A stretch of 64,000 nucleotides of DNA from Planococcus citri (Eukaryota; Arthropoda; Insecta; Hemiptera; Pseudococcidae), in the NCBI RefSeq assembly GCF_950023065.1, contig NC_088679.1, positions 23,932,001 to 23,996,000 on the forward strand, read 5' to 3'. The notes below the pieces were generated by a model. The model was not told the origin of the DNA and ran no database searches. It was given only the letters and a program-made list of their open reading frames with translations. The translations under genes were made by a program, and so were the position numbers. Shown here piece after piece: positions 24,000-36,629 of the stretch; within the stretch, counting starts at the first letter, position 1, and each line of letters begins with the position of its first letter.

Positions 24000-26850
24000 A
24001 TCTCCTGCACCTCGATTTTCCGTAGTTTCTGGCATAATGTAAAAAATGAATAAAGAAAGATATTAAGATTCATAAAAAATAATGTCTGACTAACAATAAC
24101 AATGTTTATTCATTTGAGTTATCTTCTCGACTAACGAGGTAAATGAAAACTAATACGATCATAGAAACTAAAAAAAAAAAAAAACAGCCAACAATATTTC
24201 CGAGTATAGTTGAATTTTGCAGACTTATTTCCGGAACACCCTGTATGTCTTATTTGTTCGGATTTAGATTTTTTCCCATGAGAAATGGGCCAAATATGAA
24301 TTTTCAAGTTTACCAAAAATTGAAAAATGACTATTTCAGCACCTAAAAATTTTGCTGGTGATATATTTCAAGACCATCTTTCAAATTTCGATTCCCCATT
24401 GTAATTTCTCTCGATTTTCATACTTTTCATATCCAACTACATCAGTGATATTCTAGATACTGTCAACCAGGATTAAAATTCAATCAAACTGTATAACACT
24501 CGCAGTGCAGGCTTCAGTAATTATAATTTCAAATACCCTTTTGTTTTTCAAGCACTGTAAAGGTTGATATAAATGAAAAAAAATAAAATCACATTTGTTG
24601 GCCATCTAAACTGACAAAAGCACATGTTGACTTTCAAATACAATTATGCGATTGTCATGAAAATTATTACACAAATAATGTTTTTTTTTTGCTCTCATCT
24701 TTTGTTACATATGCACAAATACTGTTCTTCATTTCGTCAACTTTTTTTTTCTGTTTACCCCAACTCTTTTTTTTTATGTTTTAACAAAAATTTAAAGTTG
24801 GTTATTCTCTCTTCAAACTAGCATTATTTCATTACAAATTCTATCGAGCATTTATACGTGTGCGTTAAGTTGCATTCGTTGAGATATTATATCCTATGCC
24901 CATAGGTAGGTACATGAAGCAGCGAGTAGAACGAAAATTGTGGTTTTATGCAAATAATTATCGCGCTATTCGTTGAAATTGAGTGGTTTTCCATGATGGA
25001 ACACATAAGGCGCATCTATGTATAATTACATTTATACATGTATGTAACCAGGATAACAGATTGATCTTGGCGTACATCGCCCCCTATAATATTGGTAGGA
25101 AATCAGTAAGCAGATGTACCTGATAGTAGTACGCTACCTGCTGTATTTACACTATTGAAAATATATCAATCAAGGGCGTAAAAACATTGGTAGAATTCCT
25201 CTTCTCCAACTTCAATTCCATACATCTACATAAATACACAAGCAACAACGTTTGAACAGCCTGGAAAATTTTCGGTACTTATATTTATTTTACGCATGGA
25301 GAAAGCTATACCTTATTGGCAAAAAAACGATATCACATAGCGATGGAATTTTCAAACGATGACATAACCAAACAAACCACCCTATCTATTGAACTTCACT
25401 TACCGCTCATCCCTTGGCGGTATGAAAACCCCTCGCGAAAACGCTGATTGAAAAAACCTCGTTCAAAAAAAAAAAAAAAAACAGGCAAAACTGTTGTAGA
25501 CTTTTCGAAAAAATCGTATCGTTAATTTGCAAACACTCGCCATAAATTTAATAACAAACTTATCTCTAGCGCAGGCGATGATTGCGGTGTTATTTACGAC
25601 GACGCCGCCGACGACGACGACGAACCAAAACACCTTATACCCATACACGGCGGCCACATCATAAAAGCCAAACTCCATTCAATGATTTTAATTAATAGCC
25701 GCGATACAGCAGCGCGCAGAAATATTAAATTGAAATTTACAACGAGTTAAAATTTACTCCCCTCCGGCAGCATCCTTCTCATCGGCGCTAAATATTTCAC
25801 CATTTCAAGACGTTTCCCGCAACCGTTAAGCAAGCCGGGCGCACTTTCTAAGATAAATGCGGTTCCCCAAAGGGCGAGCGGATCTTGTTTTAATAACAAT
25901 GAAGCCCCAGTGCAAAATGTACATAGACGTAGACGCACACAGCGACGCAACTTGGTCGGAAGACGCGATACAGCTACTCGTAAAACGTTTCCAAAACAAG
26001 AACGCAGGGTACACTGTACAGAGATTGGGAGATGAGGTCAGATGTACCCTACTTGTCTGTCTGTCGAGAGGTTACGACCTCACCTACATCCCTTATACTT
26101 TACCAAGTCCCATCCTGCTGTATTCTGGTGTATCGAGAAACGAACAATACAGGCCTGTTAATAAGCCCTTGGTCCTATCAACAAGCGCCACACTTCCAAT
26201 TAACTGTGTCTTTTTATACTGCACACAGTTTCATCCAAAATACTGTAGGTAGTAGGTACTAGGTACCTATAACTTGACTCTTTAATTCTCTGTATAACCT
26301 TTCAGTACATGATGCAACGTACTACATGTAGTATACGACCCGATTTTATTCACTTTGAATTTTCCTTCCTCTATCTCATCTCTATCTCATGTACCCGTTT
26401 ATTCACTCGCCATTTCTCTCTTTCGTTTCGTTCTCGCTCTTACGAGTACATCTTTTGCGTAATAAATAAACGCCGACGTTACACCACGGCCCATTAGATT
26501 CGCTTGTGTACACCACTTCACACCGGAAGATGTTCTTAATTCACCTCTTGATTAACTCGGTAAAACATTTACCCCGTTATGATATAGAGATATACTACCA
26601 TTCGATTGCGTTACTTTATAAAGTAAACCTATTCAAATGAACGGATAGCCTTTTCCCTGCTTCGATCCTTCCTTCCTTTATTCAGCCCTCGTTCCTTTTC
26701 AAATCTTCTCTCGCTCGTTCTAATGCAGATGTTCGTTCCTTTTTGCCTATACACAATTGAAGTAGGTGAATGAAACCAAAGAAGTTGTTCTTCAGCTCCA
26801 ATATCAGAAATCTATACACGAGTGATGGAGCTGATATAGTAATAATAATA
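24000..26850. other. Gene-free stretch; CpG-rich block at 25.56-26.02 kb
   Basis: 24.0-25.4 kb is AT-rich with no feature apart from ACACCCTGTA at 24237-24246, which resembles a mariner-type terminus without a partner. 25560-26020 is richer in CpG, with GACGACGACGA runs and several overlapping open frames on both strands. No family was recognised in any frame, so a promoter or conserved non-coding block is as likely as an exon. Confidence 0.4.
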
Positions 26851-26853
26851 ATA

Positions 26854-27577
26854 CGAGGGATAGTCGGAAAGTAAGTTTCACATGGCTGGAAAAGTATGAA
26901 CGCGTGGACATTTTTTGACCAAAATTGGAGGAAATATAGTTCAAACATTCAACCAGATCTGACAAAATTTATTCTGCATTTGGGTGCATTGTTCGTATTT
27001 TACAGCGTGATTAGTAGAGTGCTGATAAAAAACATCCGTCCAAATGTAGTATTTAGCAAAAAAAAATTTTTTTCAGTTGTAATAATTATGAGTAAAATTC
27101 ATCAAGAATTACTCAAAAGGTGTCATACTAATGTTTTTTCAAGTTGGGACGTTATTTGGCGCTGTAAATTGTTCATGTGATGGTTGCAAAATTTCTGGTG
27201 CTGAGTGACTTTCGACAATGTTGACATTCAGCAGATTATCAGATTATCACTGAACAATCTACTTCATTTGGATTTTGATTGAACCAAAATAATGTTACTA
27301 TGTTATGTCTTGAGTGGTTCTCAATCAATTTTCCAATGAATTTTTCTTTTGTTAGCTTGGAAAATTAATTTTTTCTAAAATATATTTTTGGACGGATGTT
27401 TTTTATCAGCACTCTACTAATCACGCTGTATAATACGAACAATGCACCCAAATGCAGAATAAATTTTGTCAGACCTGGTTGAATGTTAAAACTATATTTC
27501 CTCCAATTTTGGTCAAAAAATGTCCACGCGTTCATACTTTTCCAGCCATGTGAAACTTACTTTCCGACTATCCCTCG
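26854..27577. mobile_element. Fold-back mariner-like MITE, 191-bp arms
   Basis: The left arm (26854-27044) and right arm (27387-27577) are near-identical inverted copies. Termini read CGAGGGATAGTCGGAAAGTA, which resembles mariner-type ends, and TA dinucleotides lie on both sides (26852-26853, 27578-27579). The 342-bp centre is AT-rich. The open frame across the left arm does not look like protein. It would need a transposase from elsewhere. Confidence 0.85.
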
Positions 27578-27829
27578 TATGTACTTGTGTTTGGAGTTAT
27601 TTTGTTGTTGAAAGACCAATTGTGGGTTGATAATTTTTCAGGAAATTTATGGAAAGCAGGGTGTAATGGTTGATGGTCTGTGTATGCAACAAAACCGCAA
27701 CTTTCGAATGTGATTTTTATTCTTTTTCGTACATGACGTCAGCATTTCTGATTTTTTTTTTCTCAAGAAATTCCTGTATGTAACTTCAATTCTTCGATTT
27801 TTTTTGCTGTTTCTTTGTTACCCGAAGGG

Positions 27830-29645
27830 CCGAAGTATTCTGGTTCTTTTCCGATGATTAAAATTTTTTTATATTTCAACAAAATTTTTGTTCATTTCTG
27901 AGTCGTTGTTTCTTCGCTGTTGATTTGAACATTGCGAAAACGAATAATTGGCGAGTGTCTTACAGTGTCATGGAATAAGGTTTCGGTGTTATTGACAAAC
28001 AACACGTTCAAAGTTTTGATGATTTCATTTTTTTGCGTGTTCTGTTACACATTTTTCGGTAAAACTTTCTGCATCTACTTCCGGATACATTTATAAATAC
28101 AAATAAAGTTACCTGTATAAATGCCACATTATATAGACTTGAAAATTTTTAAAATGTTTCAAAATTGGAATGCCGCCGCCCTTCTATAATAATTTTTTAA
28201 AAAGTTAAATATCATAATTTACCTATTTAAAAGAGAAAAATCAATTTAAAAAAAAAAATGAAAAATCTCGAGTGGTCAACTTTGAACGGCTTCAACCTTT
28301 TTTTGGATCAAGATACTAGAATGGGTCGCCATTTTTGAAATTTTTGGACTTTTCGAAATGAAATTTTGTCAAGAACAATCAATTTTTGGATCACGAAAGT
28401 ATGTTCGAGCAATATTAAGTTTATATAAGTATTGAATAAAAAAACAAACAACTCCGCTACCTTATTCTATGACACAAACTACTGCCCCAGTAACGTCAAC
28501 TTATAGACAGAGATATTCGCAAACCGTTCCCTGGGATCAGCGTTGCTGTTGTATGAAAAGGGGATACTGTACCGGTGCATTGATCATTCAGAGTGTAACT
28601 ATACAATGCGTCACGCAAAACTTGATAAATTTCTCTACCAAAAGAATTCAAACAATACTCTTCTTGCTAATTTACCATTATTTTCTTATTTTTGTTGAAA
28701 ATATGTTTGCATACCAGCGTTTTACCTACTTAAATTTCTTGAATCAAGTACTCAAATTTGGATTATCGAGTTGAATAATATCCACATTGAAAAAATATTG
28801 CGTTTTGATCATATCACAATATTGCACAGTATCCCCTTTTCAGCAACTTCACGCGTAAATCCAAAAAATGTTGTGCACTTTGCGTGAATTTGCGAAATAT
28901 GGTTCTAGAGCTTGGCGTAGGCCGGATTGTGGTCGAATTTTTTTTCATTATTTTTTTCTCCCTTCGACCCCAGTACCGTCGGACTCTCGGAGCTCGTCAA
29001 AGCTTCGTGGCTTTCTATCTGCTTCTGTAATCAACATCGAAGAATCATGATTGTGGACAAATTGATCCAGATTTATTTATTGCAGTATGATCAGTGATCA
29101 ATGCGAATCTCGTATAGGTGCGTGACTAGTTGATGTGAGTTTGGCGGAGCTGCATCACTGATGGGTAATCATAGCTGGGGTAGCCACACTATTTCTCCAG
29201 TTCTCCATTCGTGAAAGCTTTTAAAGTGTTTGGATGCTGGTGAAATGGCGTTGATTTTTTCCTCAATTAATCTTGAGTATGCGTTCGTATAGCTATAGGA
29301 AAAAATGATCGAAAGTACCACCTCTCGTCGTCAGAATACAGCCCAATGTTAGTCGCTTGCAAACAGGTTGGACACACGTGATTGTTTTCAAAGACAATGA
29401 CGAAAAGTGGTATGTTACCCTACCAAATTTTTTTGGACGCTTGAAGCCCTTCAAATGTACCCGTCTTGCGCCCGAGCACATCGCTTTGGCTTTGGACTGT
29501 ATTCGCAGTTTTACGATATGAGAAACATTATGCCAGATTCCAGCTCTGAGAATATCTGTGAAGGTTTTGAATCTCATCTTGGTGTCTTCTAACGTATTTA
29601 CTGCGTTTACTGTCCTGCACCGAGAGGTCGTGTATGATTGCTGCA
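27830..29645. repeat. Interspersed repeat family A, copy 2
   Basis: It aligns collinearly with 41880-43530. Shared blocks include GGCGAGTGTCT with GTGTCATGGAATAAG, TTCCCTGGGAT, TGAAAAGGGGATACTGTA, GTGACTAGTTGATGTGAG, GGATGCTGGTGAAATGG and CTTCAAATGTACCCGTCTTG. An internal inverted pair, TGAAAAGGGGATACTGT (28553-28569) and ACAGTATCCCCTTTTCA, is present. No transposase or reverse transcriptase was recognised. Most differences between copies would change amino acids in every frame, so it is not under protein constraint. Confidence 0.75.
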
Positions 29646-29659
29646 TTTTTTTTTTTTTT

Positions 29660-31690
29660 TAAATTCTAAAACTAAATTCGCATAATTTTGATATTTGAAA
29701 CCGGTTTACGAGTAATTTGTTTTGGCCAAGTTTGGCATGCATTCAAGAAAAATATCCCAATGATTTAATTTCCAGATTTCAGTGAAATTTTGTATCATTT
29801 TGAAAAAAAATGAAATAATGATTTTGGAACACGTTATGCTTATAAAATATGTATCAAAATCGAGAAAAACCCGACTAATCAGTGTGTAGAAGTTTCGAAC
29901 CAAACTTAATTTTTTTTGTCAACATAGGTTGAAAGTCATTATTAATCATTGGAATTTGTTTGAAAAATCTCCAATTTATAAATTGATAACTCTTGAAGTC
30001 AAATTTTGGTTTAATAAAAAATCAGAGAGGGATGAATCTGTTTGAAAATAGAATGTTGAGCTTTCGAGAAAACTCTCATTCGAGGAACTGAATTTGGAAA
30101 ACCAGACTCGGAAATGAAAAGTTCGAGTATTTTTTTACTTCAGGAACCCGGTTTCCGGAAAATGTTCCAGAACGCTTTCAAGTTGTAGTAAACAAAATAA
30201 GTACCATGTGTGTATCATTGAGATGACGTCCCTAAGTAATCGACGATACTCGCGAGTGGATGAATAAAAAATGCTGTGGCAGATATCTCATCTTTGAAAT
30301 TTAAGGGGCAAATATCGTTCGAAAAATTGAGAATTTTTTATGGCAATAGGGCATCAAAAAATAAAAGTTTTGAAGGACGTTTGCTTCTCAAGTTCGAAGT
30401 ATTGAATATTTGTCGTTCTCGTAGTTGGTCGCCATTTTTCATTTAGAAAGTTATCTGCTCCATTTATTTTGCCAGAACATTAATTCTAAGACCCTGGAAA
30501 TTCAGCTTCAAAGTATTCACTAGCATAGAGGATTTCCATTTCTCAGATCTCATTAAATTCAACTCGTGGTTTCCAATTTTCTGAAACTTTGTAAGTTCCT
30601 TTGAGTTTTCTATTCACTATTGTGGCGGATCATTTGAATACCATCTTAGAAATACCGCTCATGTATGTTAGAAGTAGATATTATGTTTGAAAATTGTATA
30701 TGAACCCCACCTGTGTAACCGGCTTGTGTCAGAATACACGCATGAAATATAGAATAAATTTTCGAGTTGAAATGTAACCTTCAGGATATAGGAAAATATG
30801 CATACATCGTCCAAAAATAATACCAACGTATGACACGTATGTATATAGCTCAATAGACTGAGGCAGAAAAAACTTCGGTTCTCTTAGGACTCACAAATCT
30901 AAATCACAGTACAACCTTCTAACATTTATCCAATCACGTTTCATGGTATATATGTACAACTCGGCACCGGTACCTTTACCTTCATACTTATATGTACGAG
31001 TAGATGCTATACCTACTCTATACACTCGCAAACAACCCAGCGATATAAATCTATTACAATATACCTACATATATGTACACGGTTCCCTTTCATTTTACCA
31101 AAATATCCATCTGTCATAACTAATTAGCTGAAATACGAATATGGTTTGGAACGGGGGAGACCTTTATAAGTAAAAATTTTTACTCGGTTGGCCGCGAAAT
31201 TTGTTAAAATAAACCACCGCCTGTGTGTGCTTTCGCTAATGAAAAGCGTTTTCTGAATTCAAAAGTAAAACCCGCAGATTACATTTCTAAGCTTCGAAAT
31301 GTTTCCAATATAAATAAGCTTTATGTTATACACAAACCCGAACCCGCGCAGCGAAAGGATTAATGTTTACGGTAGTCGACTGTCTCCGCATCCGGTGTCC
31401 ACTATGGTATCGTGCTGCTCCTGCTTCGGCGATATATACGTTTATCACGAAATTTTGCCATGTCCAGTGTGAGACTAACTACTAAGAGCTGTTCTTATTT
31501 AGCGTGGGATACGTGACCTCGTTATGGAGGATTTCCTTCTTCGAGTGTGCAAATTGTTTGAAATTTATTTAAAGCTTTTATAAAGTAATTTACGTTTTTG
31601 ATGCGCTGGTCAGTGTAGACAAGCGGATTCGCCGTTGTAATCGCCTTATCAAGTTGTTGGATGCTGACGTTGAACCAAGGGTTTCTTTTT
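29660..31690. other. Gene-free stretch with one weak fold-back block
   Basis: At about 30225-30430 the sequence GATACTCGCGAGTGGATGAA with TTTAAGGGGCAAAT resembles the terminal and subterminal motifs of the 21-kb MITEs, with a poorly complementary right side. 31.1-31.45 kb is more CpG-rich and not repetitive. No exon was recognised. Confidence 0.4.
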
Positions 31691-32640
31691 GCAGGAGATG
31701 ACTTCGTGCGATGATTAAGAATGTTGTAAGTTGTCTTGTTGGAAGGTTGAGATGGAAATTGGGTGTAGTGGTGTTATTATTTTGAGTAATGAGAAGCTGC
31801 GATGATTGGTTGTACGGACCACACAGAGCATTGGAGATATTTCAAGTGCAGCTTTTCTTTTTGAATTCCATTTGGTGTTTATTTTCGTTGCAATCGCTTT
31901 TTCACATTCCAAAACTGACTTATTTTGCAAGGAGGACAATAAATGTGAAGGTATGTGGCTATAACACTGGCACACTGCCGCTCCTCACAACAGCTGTGAT
32001 ATGATCATTGATGAGTTTTTCTTTAAGACGTTTTTGGAATTTTGTGAGCTTATGCTTGACCGATTCTAATTAATTCAAAAAAGAACTTAACACTGTAAAA
32101 ATGAAAACTGGCAGCGATCTGTACCGTCACTTGTTATTCGACCTTGTTTGTAGACGATCTTTGGCGACTTTGGTATTGCAGACCATCGGAATAATGAGAG
32201 CTGGAAAATTATATGTACAAGGATTTCGAAACCATTCTCAACATTTCTGTCATGTCAAATCGCTCAAGATTTTTGTACTTGTGGTCGGCGATTTTCAAAA
32301 TATTTTTCCTGTGGCTAGGCCTCAATGAGAGATAACGGATGGTGCTAAGCGCAGTTCTCAAAGTGCGTTTTTAGGGAAGATAGAGGTGCTCAAAGTTTTA
32401 AGAAAAATCTGGATATTTCAAAGTTCGAGTGAAGGTGACTTGAAAACTTCAAATGATACACTTTTGGAACTGTGCCGGTTTGCGTGTCTCTTTGAAGAGC
32501 CTTTTGGAGATGTGAAAATCAGTGTTGCCACCTTCTTGAGTACCAAAAGTCAACTGAAAAAGTTTAAAATAATATTCCTGTATGGCGTCCTTGTTGAAAA
32601 AATTCTGTAAAAATTTCCTCAAGTACTCGTTCAACTTTTT
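31690..32640 (+). repeat. Interspersed repeat family B, copy 1
   Basis: The segment 32300-32600 matches the reverse complement of 35930-36460. Shared strings include AGGTGCTCAAAGTTTT against AGTGGTGCTCAAAGTTTT, and the block around AAGTTTAAAATAATATTCCT. Both copies are degenerate. Open frames exist but have no recognisable domain. The outer limits are uncertain. Confidence 0.5.
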
Positions 32641-32928
32641 ATGCTGATTAACATATCAAAAAATTGAGATAAATTCACCGGTTAAAAGCGGCTGTTTAAG
32701 TGACTGATTCATTAGAACGCCGGTCTGCTGGAAGTGACGAATTGTCATTTGTAACCATGTGAAAATTCTAGGTAGAATGAACATTGAAAAATGAAATAAT
32801 AATGCAAAAAAATTCAAGATCCAAAAAAAAATATTCAATCAATAAGTAACGTTTTTGCAGGATTTCCTTCTATAAATGGGCTGTAATCGACTTTAAATTG
32901 TTTTGGCTTTCTTTTTATAGTTGAGCTT

Positions 32929-33189
32929 CACTGAAAGAAATAAATGGCAATGAGTACCGCAAAACGCGGTAATTTTGGTATAGGAATTGAATATAGAAAT
33001 CAATCCATCTCAGTTCGGGAATGGTTACCGCTCTTGATTCACTCATTACATTAGTAATGTAATAAGTGCATCAAGAGTGGTAACCATTCGCGAACTGAGA
33101 TGGATTGATTTCTATATTCAATTCCTATACCAAAATTACCGCGTTTTGCGGTGCTCATTGCATCGTTTTGCTATTCATTTCTTTCAGTG
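32929..33189. repeat. 261-bp near-perfect palindrome
   Basis: It begins CACTGAAAGAAAT and ends ATTTCTTTCAGTG. Both halves carry the complementary blocks TGGTATAGGAATTGAATATA and its inverse, and the centre is around CATTACATTAGTAATGTAAT. Arms of about 128 bp differ by few bases. It has no coding capacity. It is a hairpin MITE with no clear target duplication. Confidence 0.85.
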
Positions 33190-33660
33190 TTGCGGAGCGT
33201 ACAGAGGTGAATATTCTATTTATTGTCAGTCCCTCAGTTTCAGAAACAGGAGGGTGGTCATTTTACAGAACTTTTTTTGCCTACATTGGAACCTACAGTG
33301 AAGTGTAAGTCTGCCCTTTGATGGCATTCGTCAAGATTACTGCCAGTGATGACATTACATCAGGACCTAGGACGGCGGATCGTGCCTGAACAGCGGTGTG
33401 AGCCGCGGCCGCTGCCCGGTTAGCGGACCGCATAAAACATTAGGCAATGGTGAGTTGCCGGTCCTGACATATTTCTGGGGCAGCTACCGGTTCTCACCTC
33501 TACTCAAGATATGTTGACCGTATTTTATTCATAAGAATGGTCAGGTTTCTCATAATGTGGGAGCGATATCACGTTGCTGATTCTAATTTTAGAAACATCA
33601 AACCTACGTCCTCGCCGAAGAAGTTGATGATCCTAAAAATGCAATACTAATTTGTATAAC
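33190..33660. other. GC-rich block of unknown origin
   Basis: 33340-33480 is far richer in GC than its surroundings (GTGAGCCGCGGCCGCTGCCC and GAGTTGCCGGTCCTGAC). It could be the 3' end of a LINE or another insert. No open frame with a recognised domain was found, so the call rests on composition only. Confidence 0.3.
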
Positions 33661-33795
33661 CAGTTTACATCATAAGATGGAGGTATATGCAAATTACTAA
33701 TTTTTTATAAACTCGTAAATATATTTTCGAGCTCAATTTTCAAATTGATATTCAATACCAAAACAGAAATGCATGCTGCATGTAAAATCGATATA

Positions 33796-34530
33796 CAGGG
33801 TGTCTGGTGAGTGGATGTCAATACATATTTCAGATTTGGGTAAGTACAAACTGGTACGACTCACAGTCAGTAATAAGTTTATGTGAAGTTGTGCCCTACC
33901 TTCAAAATTGAAGGGGCAAAATACGTTATCAAAACCCGAGAGCCAAAAATAATCCAATTTTGACCATTGGGGTCGGTAATACATACGTACCTAGTACCTA
34001 CTACCTACTTTGAAAAAAGAACAAAATTACATGATATGACATTTTTCCCAGCTTGCAAATTGAATGGGCTACAAAATGATTTTCAATTTCAAAAAATTAA
34101 CGCGGAACTGAATACTGTCTCAAAAAATAAACAAATATTGTTCTGATTATTTTTTTCTTGCTTTGAGCTTTGAAAAGTTTGTGAAGCTCAACAATTTTCG
34201 ATTTGCTTAGAATCTCATTAAATCTACAATTTTCAAGCATCTAAAAAAAATGATCATAACAAAATTTGTTCATTTTTTGGCGTAGTATGTATTTATTTCC
34301 GCATTTATTTTTTTCATCAACGATTTTGTGACATTGAAAATCATTTGTAGCCCCTTTAATATTTGCAAGTTGGGCAAAAAGTCATGATAGGTGATTTTGA
34401 AAACGTATTTTGCCCCTTCAATTTTGAAGATAGACCACACCTTCACAATATACCTTTTTCTTATTGTTAGTCGTAACCGGTTGTAAGTATCCAAATCTGA
34501 AGTTTGTACTACCACTCCCGGGACACCCTG
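33796..34530. mobile_element. 735-bp TA-flanked fold-back MITE
   Basis: The ends read CAGGGTGTC and, after a few mismatches, AGTGG in both orientations; TA lies at 33794-33795 and 34531-34532. Long subterminal segments are also inverted: TTCAAAATTGAAGGGGCAAA near the left pairs with its complement near 34405-34425. The ACAGGGTG-type terminus matches the class of the 8.0-kb element, but there is no transposase coding. Confidence 0.8.
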
Positions 34531-35290
34531 TACATATCTTTGAATCTCTCCCACAAATTGACAGTATTTAGAATTTTAGAAAATGAACAAATGTAAGCGA
34601 ATAATGCCCGCAAATTGACCTGGCATTTGAAACACTACTGCTTCGTTGATGCAATTAAACCACTCGTCATCAGAGGCTAATAAACTACTCAAAACATTTT
34701 CTTAAAATCTTCACATCTATAGCGGAAAAAACGAAAACATTTGAAAATCACTTTTCGTTGATTCCGCACAACTCTCGTTCTGTATGATTGAAACTGTCGA
34801 CTTGCAACGCATCGTTGAATCTATCAAATAATCATGTTTGATGTCTCTCCGCTCTCGCCGACGTTTGGAAGATCTATTTTCCCATTAACTACGAAAATTG
34901 TGGTTTTCGAATCTTGATAACTGATATGGTCTCGCCAATTCCTTGATTATGATACGATCGTCTGTTTCTTGCGTGTTCAGCGTAGAATTTGCATCTTTTA
35001 ACTTATCTTTGTTGACGGACATATCTCGCATATTCTCTTGGGGGCAATCACAACTTCAGGTGTTTTTGACGCAGATGTCCTGCGAATGATTATGCCTGCG
35101 TAATATGCACATTTAGAATTATTATGACTATGTATGTACTTGTAGGTGCAAAAAAAATGTTCATAAAATCTTATTTAATATTATATTTAAAAAATTACCT
35201 ATATTAAATTATATTAAAATGAATTGAGTTCAAAATTGTTAATAAATTTAAAATTGCAGTTGAAAAAAATGAAATTTAATTTAATTAATT

Positions 35291-35553
35291 TGTGTACAGA
35301 TATTTCAAAAGGGCTCATTCGGTCGGTGCCGAGAAGGGTATAGATTTTATTTTTCAGAAATCGGTACAATCTTCCAACGATTTCCAATTGATCTAAACGG
35401 CGCGGGAACGTAAAGCTTTCATGGACAGCTTCACACTCAAACACCGTTGGGATCCACCGGAGAACGTTGGAAGTTTATTTTGATTTTTGAAAAATAAAAT
35501 CTATACCCTTCTCGGCACTGACCGAATGGGCCCTTTTGAAATATCTGTACACA
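35291..35553. mobile_element. Inverted-repeat element, 65-bp arms
   Basis: It begins TGTGTACAGATATTTCAAAA and ends with the complement, TTTTGAAATATCTGTACACA. The complementarity extends through GAGAAGGGTATAGATTTTAT for about 65 bp with a few mismatches. The 130-bp middle is unique and GC-richer. It is a short MITE-like element of unassigned family. Confidence 0.8.
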
Positions 35554-35658
35554 TTTATCTACTTAACTACTTTCATTTATTTCAAAAGTAATTATTGAAT
35601 ATTATTATTTATTTGAACGTGACCAGTACACTTGGTACTTAACACTAACACAAACAAA

Positions 35659-35859
35659 TTATATTGTAATATCTTGAAATAACTTAGGTCTTTCACGAGA
35701 AAAGAAAAAGCCAATTTTAATAACAAAGGAACGATCTTCAAGATACGATTTGATAATTTTAATTAGATAGACAGGAATATTCAGGCGTGTGAGCTTGAGT
35801 AAAAGACCATGGTGCCAGACTGAATCGAAAGCCTGTTTGACATCAAGAAATTCATCCAA
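35659..35859 (-). pseudogene. Jockey-type LINE reverse-transcriptase fragment
   Basis: The - strand frame reads FLDVKQAFDSVWHHGLLLKL, then IPVYLIKIIKSYLEDRSF. This is the RT segment with the first catalytic Asp of non-LTR retrotransposons of the Jockey group, followed by the characteristic LI..I.SYL.(D/N)R.F motif. About 65 residues survive. The catalytic YADD box and the endonuclease are absent nearby, so it is a short remnant. Confidence 0.85.
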
Positions 35860-35928
35860 GAGATTGTCTGCATTTTCTTGGAAATGAGGGCGTCCAGTTT
35901 AGTATGCTCACGTATACTTAGGTAATTT

Positions 35929-36620
35929 TTAAAAAATGAGTTTGAGCGCCTTTTTAAGTGGCAGTGTTACAAAATCGCATTCCGTGAATTCATTGTCAAG
36001 TGGGTTGTACTTTCTGATGATAATTGAACGTTTTTGAATCGAGAATACAAAATAACACCTTTCCCAATTTTTTGATAAATGTTGATAAGCATGAAAAGTT
36101 GCACTTGAAGTAGTTTTTCCGGATTTTTGAGTAAAAGGAATAAGGACGTCATGCAGAAATATCATTTTGAACTTTCTCCGCTGATTTTTGATGCGCTGAA
36201 AGGTGTCAACACTGTTTTTCACTACACTTCTGAAAAGCTCTTTTACAGACCCTCAAACTGGCAAAAGTTCCAAACAATAACCTTATTTTCCGCAAAACTT
36301 TGAGCACCACTATCTCCTCTGCAAATGTACTTTGAAAGCTGCAGTTTGCATCTTTCGTCATCGCTCATTGAAGTTTGACTGCATGAGAAATATTTGAAGG
36401 AGGCAAGTAGCTCGGCGATTTGACATGGAATGGACCCATTTTGTTGAGACACCATCGTTGATTTCGATATTTCATCAAGAATTTGGTAGAATAACGAGAA
36501 ATCTCAAAATGGTGACGAAGTAGCATTCTTTCTCGAATTCTATTAGGGAGGTTAGAAAGTAACATTTTGTGTTTTTTGAAAATATTCCAAGAAAGGAAAA
36601 CTCTTTGGAAGATGTCTTAA
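35929..36620 (-). repeat. Interspersed repeat family B, copy 2
   Basis: This is the reverse-orientation counterpart of 31690-32640. On the - strand it reads through CAATGAGCGATGACG, AGTGGTGCTCAAAGTTTT and AAGTTCAAAATGATATTTCT in the same order as copy 1. The open frames are not conserved well enough to argue for protein. Confidence 0.5.
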
Positions 36621-36629
36621 ACGAATCAA

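Noticed and set aside
24231..24246. Mariner-type terminus (GGAACACCCTGTA)
   Set aside because: No matching inverted partner was found within a plausible distance.
25747..26262. Open frames on both strands in a CpG-rich block, up to 131 codons
   Set aside because: Frames on both strands are open at once, which GC-richer sequence produces by chance; no family was recognised.
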